Source: CANJSG01 sp038203875 (GTDB taxonomy: Bacteria > Verrucomicrobiota > Verrucomicrobiia > Limisphaerales > CANJSG01). Taken from it: a DNA stretch of 6,869 bases. This document shows, one piece after another, positions 1-5,871 of this stretch. Position 1 is the first letter of the stretch; every line of letters starts with the position of its first letter. The translations under genes were made by a program, and so were the position numbers. The notes beneath the pieces were generated by a model. The model made no database searches. It saw nothing but the letters and a program-made list of their open reading frames with translations, and was not told the DNA's origin. The stretch spans positions 1-6,869 of the forward strand of contig JBBRDN010000219.1 of assembly GCA_038203875.1 (NCBI GenBank). The letters are read 5' to 3'.

Positions 1-204
1 TGCCAAAGTTGCGTCCGTAGCTTCGCCCGTTAGACTTGTCGCACCGGGTCCTAGGGAACGAACCGCCTCGGCGGCCTTGTCGGCGTCCCGGCCGACGATG
101 ACGACGGAACCGCCGGCACGGATGCAGGCTTTGGCCGCGGACATGCCCAGGCCGCTGGTTCCGCCAATGATGACGACTGTTTTGTTATCAAGATCGCGGG
201 GCAT
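1..204 (-). CDS. Short-chain dehydrogenase/reductase (SDR), N-terminal part, cut by window edge
   Basis: The minus strand reads 68 open codons from an ATG at 204-202 to the window edge, beginning MPRDLDNKTVVIIGGTSGLG. The first beta strand and glycine-rich loop (GGTSGLGMSAAKA, about residues 14-26) match the TGxxxGxG nucleotide-binding motif of the SDR family. The second strand ends in VIVGRD, where the Arg after the strand is usually linked to NADP(H) preference. The catalytic Ser/Tyr/Lys lies beyond the window, so activity cannot be judged and the substrate is unknown. Family members are cytosolic NAD(P)-dependent oxidoreductases, commonly 240-270 residues, so about a quarter is seen. No clear Shine-Dalgarno precedes the ATG; the start is chosen because the Rossmann fold begins about 8 residues later, as is normal. 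It is divergent from the histidine kinase gene. Confidence 0.87.
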   Translation of the reverse strand, partial: MPRDLDNKTVVIIGGTSGLGMSAAKACIRAGGSVVIVGRDADKAAEAVRSLGPGATSLTGEATDATLA

Positions 205-321
205 CGGTTGGGAGATGAAATGGGGGGCGCGGGCGTTACAAGCCGAATGTCTCTCCGGCGGGTAAATGCCACTCAGGTGGCAATGTCGGGCGGCCGTCTT
301 CCCGGGGAACGGTTTTCAGGA

Positions 322-3300
322 ATGGACCAGGATAAGGAAATCAAGAAAGGGCCGGATAACGTGCCGATGGCGCGCGGTTGGCCGCTGCTCGTGTTGGGCG
401 TCGCGATCTCGTTCGCCGCGCTCGTCATCGCGCTGCGTTCCGAGCGGCTTCGGATCGACGAAGACGCCGGTCGCAACGTTGACCTGCAGGTCGACGAGCT
501 GGAGCGGGGGATCCAGCGCTATGCCTCGATACTGACGGCCCTGCGCGTTTTCTTCGAATCATCCGACGAAGTGGATCCAGCCGAGTTCGACCATTTTTCG
601 ACACAGCTCGTTTCTCTAGGGCCGGGCGTCCAGGCGGTCGAATGGATCCCAAGCATCTCCGGCCCCGAAGAGCGGCGCATGCTGGAAGAAAAAATGAAAA
701 GGACCGAGCCGGGGTTCTCGATCAAGATCCGGCAGGGCGACCACGCTTTGGTCACGGCTCCGGATGAGCAGCGGGAGTATTTGCCCATCGTCTACGTCTA
801 TCCGTCGGCCTCCAACAAATCGGTGATTGGATATGATCTCGTCACCGGACCGACGATGCAATTCCTGCGGCGCGCGGAAAGCTCACGGCGGATGGTCGCC
901 ACCGACGCCTTCCAGTTGATGCAGGGGCCCGAGGGCAGCCCGGGTTGGATACTGGTCGCGCCTGCGTTCGAACGGACTGCCGCATCCGTGATCGGAGCCA
1001 GTCCGCGGCTCCGGGGTTTTGTCCAGATCGTGCTGCGATTGGAGCCCATGATCGACTCCATCAGCGCGTCGGGCGCCCAGCAATACCTCGACTTCGCGAT
1101 CCTCGATGCCACGCCGGGGGCGCGCATCGAGGGCATTCATGCCAGACTGTCCGACCTTCGGGACGCCCGGGCGAACCAGGCCGCCGCTGTGATCCGGGGC
1201 CGACCGTTTTTCCGGGAGAGGAAGCTCTCCATCGTTGGGCGTGACTGGCGGATCATCGCCGGCCCAACGGCGGAGTGGGTGGGGGCACAGACGTCCCCGC
1301 TTCCCTATGTGGTCTTCGGACTTGGACTCCTCCTGACCGGCGTCATGCACGTCCATGTCACGTCGCTCCGCCGGCGGACGGAGAAGATCGGGCTGGAAGT
1401 CCGGCGGAAGACCGAGGAACTCGTCGTCTCGAACCGCCTGCTGGCCGACGAGGCCGCCGCCCGACGCACGACGCAGAGCCGGATGGAGAATGTGGTCCAT
1501 GCAGCCGATCTCGGGACGTGGGAATGGGACGTCCCTTCCGGACTGATCAGCTTCAACGCCCAGTCGGCCTCGATGCTCGGCTTCAAGCCGGAAGAGTATC
1601 CGACCGGGCCGGCCGCGTGGGAACGCGAGATCCATCCGGAGGATCTGCCTTCGACTCGCAGGCTCGTGGAGGAACATCTCGCCGGACGATCCACCCAACT
1701 CGAGGTCGTCCACCGCCTCCGCACCAAGTCCGGCGTTTATCGATGGGTGCAGGAAAGGGGAGCGGTGGTGGAACGGTCGGCCGACGGCCAGCCCGTCCGG
1801 GTCGCGGGCACGCGCCTCGACGTCCATTCGCGGAAGATCAACGAGATTGAATTGATCCGGCTTGCCAGCGCCGTCGAGCAGGCGTCTGAAGCGGTCGTCC
1901 TCTTCGATCCGGCCGGTGTCGTCCAGTTCGTCAACCACGCGTTCGAGCTGCGTTTCGGCGCGGTGGGCACGAGGCTTGTCGGCAATACGTGGGACTGGGT
2001 CCTGTGCACCGGCAAGCACGGCGCGCCGCCGAGGTTCGCAGCCGTGATCGAGGAGATCGTCCGCGGCGGGACCTGGTCCGGCCCGCTTGAGGCCGTTCGG
2101 GCCGACGGCACCGCGACACGCGACGACGGCGTGGTGTCGCCGGTGCGCGACGACATGGGGCGGCTGCTCAGCTACGTGCTGGTCTCGCGCGACAAGTCGC
2201 GGGAGGTCCAGCTGGAGGAGCAGGTCCGGCAGGCGCAGAAGCTTGAGGCGATCGGCCTGCTCGCGGGGGGCGTGGCGCACGACTTCAACAACCTCCTCCA
2301 GATCATCCGCGGATATGCGTCGTTCGCCACGGAGAGCGGGGCGCCTTCGCCGGAAACCCTGGCCCACCTGCGGATCGTGCTCGATGCGACCGAAAAGGCG
2401 GCCCAGCTTACCCGGCAACTCCTTGCCTTCGGACGCCAGCAGGCGCTCGAGAAATCGGACCTCGATCTCAACAGCGTCACCGACGACATGCTCAAGCTGG
2501 TCCGTCGCGTGATCGGTGAGAACATCGAGATCGCGCTCGAAGGGCAGGACCCCAGAGCGTGGGTTCGGGCCGACCGCGGACAACTGGAACAGGTCTTCCT
2601 GAACCTCTGCGTCAACGCGCGCGACGCGATGCCCGAGGGCGGCCGCCTCGGGATCGGAATGGCGGTCGATCAGGTCCAGTCTGGTCGCGTTTCGCAGCAG
2701 ATGCCTCCGCAAAAGACGGGCCTGCACGTCGTCTGGACCTTCCGGGACAACGGCTGCGGCATGGACGCGGTAACCATGACGAGGATCTTCGAGCCGTTCT
2801 TCAGCACGAAGGCCAAGGACCGTGGAACGGGCCTCGGGCTGTCCGTCGTCTACGGAATCATCCAGCAGCACGACGGCTTCATCGAAGTCCAAAGCGCCCT
2901 GGGCTCTGGCACGTGCTTCAAGGTCTACCTTCCGGCGACGATCCCGGTCGATAGGGGGGCGGCCGGGGTTCCGGTGGCTGCGTCCGGGGCCGGCGTCGGC
3001 ACGGTGCTGCTCGTCGAGGACGAGGAACTGGTGAGGGCGCTCGGGTGCCGGGTGCTGCAACGGGCTGGTTTCGAGGTCATCACCGCCGTCGACGGCGCCG
3101 ATGCGTGTGAACGGTTCAGTTCCCGGCTTGGTGTGATCGATGTCGTCGTGTCCGACGTGGTGATGCCGCGGATGGGCGGCCGCGAGGCGTATGAACGCAT
3201 TCGTTCCCTCAGTCCCGGCGTGCCGTTCCTTTTCTGCTCCGGCTATGCCGCTCCCGAAGGGGATGGTCCGACGTCGCTTCCGGACGGGTGCCGGATGCTC

Positions 3301-3387
3301 TCCAAGCCCTACCTGCCCTCCGAACTCGTCGCCCAGGTGCGCGACCTCATCGAGACCGCGCGTCGGAACCGCGCGCCTCGTGCCTGA
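322..3387 (+). CDS. Hybrid sensor histidine kinase: CHASE, two PAS, HisKA, HATPase, receiver
   Basis: A protein of 1021 residues from the chosen ATG. A cytoplasmic N-terminus is followed by TM1 (about 20-40), then an extracytoplasmic CHASE-like sensor region (about 60-255; GVQAVEWIP near 102-110, YLPIVYVYP at 153-161), TM2 (about 328-347) and a charged, probably coiled-coil linker (350-387). Two PAS domains follow (388-505, PAS_3 type with PAC; 512-630). The dimerisation/phosphoacceptor helix carries GGVAHDFNNLL with His653. The ATPase domain has an N box (NLCVNARDA, 761-769), DNGCGMD from 809, FEPFFSTK from 823 and GTGLGLS from 835. The C-terminal receiver (893-1013) has E899/D900, phosphoacceptor D945 (SDVVMPRMGG), S973 and K995, so both halves look catalytically intact. 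The ligand is unknown and no output domain or partner regulator is in view. The start is uncertain: the frame is open from 208, with other starts at 247, 283, 361 (GTG) and 367; 322 leaves a short N-tail before TM1. Confidence 0.96.
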   Translation: MDQDKEIKKGPDNVPMARGWPLLVLGVAISFAALVIALRSERLRIDEDAGRNVDLQVDELERGIQRYASILTALRVFFESSDEVDPAEFDHFSTQLVSLGPGVQAVEWIPSISGPEERRMLEEKMKRTEPGFSIKIRQGDHALVTAPDEQREYLPIVYVYPSASNKSVIGYDLVTGPTMQFLRRAESSRRMVATDAFQLMQGPEGSPGWILVAPAFERTAASVIGASPRLRGFVQIVLRLEPMIDSISASGAQQYLDFAILDATPGARIEGIHARLSDLRDARANQAAAVIRGRPFFRERKLSIVGRDWRIIAGPTAEWVGAQTSPLPYVVFGLGLLLTGVMHVHVTSLRRRTEKIGLEVRRKTEELVVSNRLLADEAAARRTTQSRMENVVHAADLGTWEWDVPSGLISFNAQSASMLGFKPEEYPTGPAAWEREIHPEDLPSTRRLVEEHLAGRSTQLEVVHRLRTKSGVYRWVQERGAVVERSADGQPVRVAGTRLDVHSRKINEIELIRLASAVEQASEAVVLFDPAGVVQFVNHAFELRFGAVGTRLVGNTWDWVLCTGKHGAPPRFAAVIEEIVRGGTWSGPLEAVRADGTATRDDGVVSPVRDDMGRLLSYVLVSRDKSREVQLEEQVRQAQKLEAIGLLAGGVAHDFNNLLQIIRGYASFATESGAPSPETLAHLRIVLDATEKAAQLTRQLLAFGRQQALEKSDLDLNSVTDDMLKLVRRVIGENIEIALEGQDPRAWVRADRGQLEQVFLNLCVNARDAMPEGGRLGIGMAVDQVQSGRVSQQMPPQKTGLHVVWTFRDNGCGMDAVTMTRIFEPFFSTKAKDRGTGLGLSVVYGIIQQHDGFIEVQSALGSGTCFKVYLPATIPVDRGAAGVPVAASGAGVGTVLLVEDEELVRALGCRVLQRAGFEVITAVDGADACERFSSRLGVIDVVVSDVVMPRMGGREAYERIRSLSPGVPFLFCSGYAAPEGDGPTSLPDGCRMLSKPYLPSELVAQVRDLIETARRNRAPRA

Positions 3388-3406
3388 CCCGGGCGGACCG
3401 GTCAGG
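3383..3406. terminator. Inverted repeat joining two convergent stop codons; possible bidirectional terminator
   Basis: CCTGACC (3383-3389) and GGTCAGG (3400-3406) form a perfect 7-bp inverted repeat around a 10-base GC-rich loop. The left arm holds the kinase stop codon (TGA, 3385-3387) and the right arm holds the stop of the opposing gene (TCA on plus, 3402-3404). The hairpin would form in both transcripts where convergent transcription meets. There is no real T-tract on either side, so intrinsic termination is inferred from position and symmetry only. Confidence 0.4.
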
Positions 3407-4619
3407 TCTCGTTTCGCCTGAAGCGGTCCATCAACCGGAGAATCTCTTCCCGTATCTCGAAGGTCTCTTTCCGGAATCCCGTCACAAAGTCCGCCGGAGC
3501 GAGTCCTTTTGCGGCCACGGCCTCCAGGCCCCCTTGTGAACGGTGCAGATGGTCCAGCGCGCGTTTGAGCCGAGCCACGATGAAGGCCGGATCGTCGGCG
3601 TCCGAGGCGTAGGCGAGTCCGTCCAGGGCCCCCGCGAGTTTGGCGCCGGTGCATTGGAACTCGAAAACGAAGCGGTGCAGATCCGTGTCGGCATGCTGTT
3701 CCAGTCCGAGTTCGTCGCAGGTCTTCCAGATGCGCACTGCGGCTTCCGTGCAGCGGTGGCGGAGCGGGTGCCGGACATCGCCGTCCGCGGTGCGGATCCA
3801 GTTCACGCCTTCAGTGGCGGGATCCGGTTCAAGTTCTAGGGCTTCCTCGGTGATGCGGTTGATCTCATCCACTTCGAGAAGTCCGTCGTCGGGATCCGCG
3901 GACTCGGCATCCGAGTTTTCGCTGGAACCTTCCGACGATTCCCAGCCCATCTCCTGCGCGATGATCGAGTCGGCGTCGGGGTGGTCCTGATACTTGTCGA
4001 CGAGCTCCATGTATTTGTCCGTGCGCGCATCGGACTCCTTCATGAACTTCTCGTAGTCGAACTCGTTCCACTCCTTGTCCTCACGGAACTCGACCTTGGC
4101 CGCTTCCAACGCCTTGTTCAGCTTGCCGATGAATCCCGTGAAACCCTCGGCCGCCTGGCGGAGCCGGTTCGATTCGTCCTCCGTCGTCAGGCGCCACAGC
4201 GGCTCCGAAATGGTCAGACAAAAGTTCGCGCTCTCCACCACGATCCGCCCGTTTGCGTCGCTGAACCACTCGAGGTAGAGGCAGTTGGCCAGGTGCTCCT
4301 TGGGGCGTTCACCGCGTTGGGTCATCTCCAGTGTCTCGTCCACCGGCACATCGTAGACCCGCACCTTCCGGGACGCGGTCAAGTCTCCGATCGTCCCCGT
4401 CTGCTTCGCCGTGATCCCGGCATCGACCGGCAGTTTGATGGTCGGATGCGGATTGGTGAACGTCAGTAGGCAGCCGGCCAGGTCCTTGCAGGCGTTGCCG
4501 CGCAATTCGAGTTCGGCGGGAGCGTCGAGCCCGTCGAGCCACAGGCGTCCTCGCACGATATCCCTCTCGCGGTTGTCGATCTCTCCACGAATCACGCTGT
4601 CATGGATGCGCCACGCCAT
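3402..4619 (-). CDS. Conserved-looking hypothetical protein with acidic central linker
   Basis: A 405-residue protein starting MAWRIHDSVIRGEIDNRERD. I do not recognise a named domain. It has three visible parts. Residues 1-145 look beta-rich (RGRLWLDGL, LTFTNPHP, SRKVRVYDVPVDE, CLYLEWFSDANGRIVVES). Residues about 145-270 are charged and helical, with a very acidic, Ser/Asp/Glu-rich stretch near 225-252. Residues 275-405 are helical (HRCTEAAVRIWKTCDELGL, FIVARLKRALDHLHRSQGG, ending in a basic helix). There is no signal peptide, membrane segment or catalytic motif, so it is probably cytosolic. Its style reminds me of hypothetical proteins in Verrucomicrobiota genomes, but this is recall, not a search. 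The frame extends 19 codons upstream to a GTG at 4676; the ATG at 4619-4617 is preferred because the upstream residues are low-complexity and the fold seems to begin at MAWRI. A weak purine-rich TAGG lies about 10 bases upstream. It converges on the kinase. Confidence 0.85.
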   Translation of the reverse strand: MAWRIHDSVIRGEIDNRERDIVRGRLWLDGLDAPAELELRGNACKDLAGCLLTFTNPHPTIKLPVDAGITAKQTGTIGDLTASRKVRVYDVPVDETLEMTQRGERPKEHLANCLYLEWFSDANGRIVVESANFCLTISEPLWRLTTEDESNRLRQAAEGFTGFIGKLNKALEAAKVEFREDKEWNEFDYEKFMKESDARTDKYMELVDKYQDHPDADSIIAQEMGWESSEGSSENSDAESADPDDGLLEVDEINRITEEALELEPDPATEGVNWIRTADGDVRHPLRHRCTEAAVRIWKTCDELGLEQHADTDLHRFVFEFQCTGAKLAGALDGLAYASDADDPAFIVARLKRALDHLHRSQGGLEAVAAKGLAPADFVTGFRKETFEIREEILRLMDRFRRNET

Positions 4620-4773
4620 TGGCTGCAACCTACGCAACCCTCCCCCGTCGTGAAAACCTGAATTCTTCAGGCTCACAAACCCGCCTCCGGATTGTCACCG
4701 ACCGGCGCTTGTGAAAACAGACGGTTGAGGCACGTGTAGCCGGGTTCGATTTTCAATCCGCTATTCAACGACC
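4620..4773. promoter_or_regulatory. Divergent intergenic region, presumed promoters for both flanking genes
   Basis: These 154 bases separate the starts of the minus-strand hypothetical gene and the plus-strand flavodoxin remnant, so promoters in both directions are expected here. It is visibly more AT-rich than the neighbouring genes. No box matches sigma-70 consensus well. The best minus-strand pair is TTGTGA (4678-4673) and TTTCAC (4655-4650), 17 bases apart, with a weak -10. The octamer GTGAAAAC occurs twice (4650-4657 and 4711-4718), which is not clearly above chance. Confidence 0.4.
4657..4671. repeat. Small perfect inverted repeat, possible operator
   Basis: CCTGAATTCTTCAGG is a perfect 6-bp inverted repeat with a 3-base centre (TTC), located 38 bases upstream of the minus-strand hypothetical gene start. 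It lies inside the spacer of the best but weak minus-strand promoter candidate, a plausible place for a repressor site. A single short copy in 154 bases is weak evidence. Confidence 0.25.
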
Positions 4774-4932
4774 ATGACCACCGTTTCCATCGTCTACCAT
4801 TCCGGCACGGGCCACACCGCCAAGATGGCCGAAGCTGTCGCCAAGGGCGCGGGCTCCGTCGCCGACGTCAAAGTCCAGATCCTCGGCAAACGCGTCGCCG
4901 AAGCCGCCGCGCGCTGGCTCAAGGGCAAGTAG
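4774..4932 (+). pseudogene. Flavodoxin-family NAD(P)H oxidoreductase remnant with in-frame internal deletion
   Basis: A 52-codon ORF from ATG 4774 to TAG 4930-4932. Residues 1-36 (MTTVSIVYHSGTGHTAKMAE and onward to VADVKVQI) match the first beta strand, the FMN-phosphate loop (SGTGHT, residues 10-15) and the first helix of flavodoxin/WrbA-like NAD(P)H:quinone oxidoreductases. Residues 37-52 (LGKRVAEAAARWLKGK) look like the C-terminal helix of the same family, in which a conserved LG.RVAE helix closes the fold. Members are usually about 190-200 residues, so some 140-150 codons seem to be missing between VQI and LGK with the frame kept. The isoalloxazine-binding loops and the rest of the fold are absent, so it should not bind FMN normally. 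No clear Shine-Dalgarno is visible. Alternatives are a genuine small protein or an assembly collapse. Confidence 0.72.
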
Positions 4933-4938
4933 GATCCG

Positions 4939-5817
4939 GTGCGGCCGGAGTTTTTGAGGGACGCGATCGGGCTCCTTCCGCAGTCTCCCGCGGTGCTGCG
5001 CCAGTTCATCCGCTCGCTCCGTGTCGACGCCCATCCGGCGGCCCGACGCCTCGGGCTCGTGCGCGAGCACGTCGCCATCGACGCGCGCCACGCCCGCATG
5101 GCGAAGGCGTGGAAGTCCCATCTGGAAAGTTCCCACGCCGCAATCCGCGAGATGTCCGGACGATCCGCGAAGAGAAACCGTGTTCTGGTCGTCGGGGCCG
5201 GGGATTGCCTCGACGTTCCGGTTCCGGACTTGGCCGCACATTTCGGTGAAGTCATCCTGGCCGACGTCGTCATCAGCCCGGTTGTCCGCGAGTTCGAAAA
5301 GAACCTTCCGAACAAAGTGAAGGGAGTCGTCTGGGATGCGACCGGTGCGTTGGCGATTTTGGCCCGGGCTTCAGGCCCCCTCATGACCGGGGAAGCCGCG
5401 TCCATCTTCGATCAGGCCGATCCCGGTCCGCCGCCCGGAGGCGAACCCGATCTGGTCATTTCCGCCAACTGCCTTTCCCAGATCGGACTCGTGCCCGCCG
5501 AGTCGCTGCCGAAAGCGCGACCGGATCCAAACTTCATCGCCCGTTGCGCCGAGGCGGCCGCGCGTCGTCATGTCCGGTGGCTGGGCGAACGCCCAGGACG
5601 ACGCCTGCTCATGGCCGATGCGGCGCGTCTCAACATCTCGGCCGAAGGAAAACTTCTCCGTCGCGAGCCGCTCGCCGACCCGATCGGCCTCCCGCTGCCG
5701 GATCGGCAATGGCGCTGGGACCTTGCGCCCATCCCGGAATGGAGCCACCGCTACCACCGAGTCCACGAGGTCGGAGCCTGGATCGACGATAATGTGAAGC
5801 TTGTGATTGCGGCCTGA
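4939..5817 (+). CDS. Probable class I SAM-dependent methyltransferase
   Basis: A 292-residue protein starting at GTG 4939. The frame is closed upstream by the TAG at 4930, and AGGA (4931-4934), overlapping that stop, serves as a close Shine-Dalgarno. The next ATG (5098) lacks a ribosome site and would cut the N-terminal helix region. Residues 82-92 (VLVVGAGDCLD) look like SAM-binding motif I. EVILADVV (104-111) would end the second strand in an acidic residue that could contact the SAM ribose. EPDLVISANCLSQIGL (169-184) resembles the motif IV strand and following helix of Rossmann methyltransferases, and RRLLMADAARL (221-231) a later core strand. The N-terminal 75 residues are helical and Arg-rich. 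There is no signal peptide or membrane segment, so it is cytosolic. The substrate cannot be told from sequence. It is in the same frame as the preceding flavodoxin remnant and likely shares its transcript. Confidence 0.72.
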   Translation: MRPEFLRDAIGLLPQSPAVLRQFIRSLRVDAHPAARRLGLVREHVAIDARHARMAKAWKSHLESSHAAIREMSGRSAKRNRVLVVGAGDCLDVPVPDLAAHFGEVILADVVISPVVREFEKNLPNKVKGVVWDATGALAILARASGPLMTGEAASIFDQADPGPPPGGEPDLVISANCLSQIGLVPAESLPKARPDPNFIARCAEAAARRHVRWLGERPGRRLLMADAARLNISAEGKLLRREPLADPIGLPLPDRQWRWDLAPIPEWSHRYHRVHEVGAWIDDNVKLVIAA

Positions 5818-5871
5818 CGGGCCAGCGGGTTTCTGCTCGCGGCAAGGGCCCAATCGGGTAGCCTTCGGCAC

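Noticed and set aside
208..321. An N-terminal extension of the kinase to the TTG at 208, or starts at 247 or 283
   Set aside because: The added residues look non-conserved and would place up to 38 more residues before TM1. AGGTGG lies only 2 bases before the ATG at 283, too close to be convincing, though 283 cannot be excluded.
883..3654. A very long open frame (923 codons) on the minus strand opposite the kinase gene
   Set aside because: Its translation is rich in Arg, Gly, Pro, His and Asp with no recognisable domain, and it lies antisense to a kinase with every expected motif. Long antisense open frames are a common by-product of third-position GC bias.
3981..4469. A 162-codon plus-strand open frame with a hydrophobic start, opposite the hypothetical gene
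   Set aside because: Its Leu/Val-rich runs are the complement of Glu/Asp/Lys codons in the acidic minus-strand protein. No start signal or domain supports it.
4725..4757. A sigma-70-like promoter before the flavodoxin remnant (TTGAGG at 4725-4730)
   Set aside because: No acceptable -10 hexamer lies 16-18 bases downstream; the closest AT-rich boxes match only about half the consensus or sit at the wrong spacing.
4765..5405. Two overlapping minus-strand open frames (158 and 203 codons) opposite the flavodoxin remnant and methyltransferase
   Set aside because: Their composition is low-information and they oppose plus-strand genes with recognisable motifs; they also lack a credible ribosome site.
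5818..5871. An imperfect hairpin between the methyltransferase and the thioredoxin gene (GGGCC 5819-5823 with GGCCC 5847-5851 and a weak inner stem)
   Set aside because: The stem is short and interrupted, with no T-tract, so it is not a convincing terminator in GC-rich DNA.
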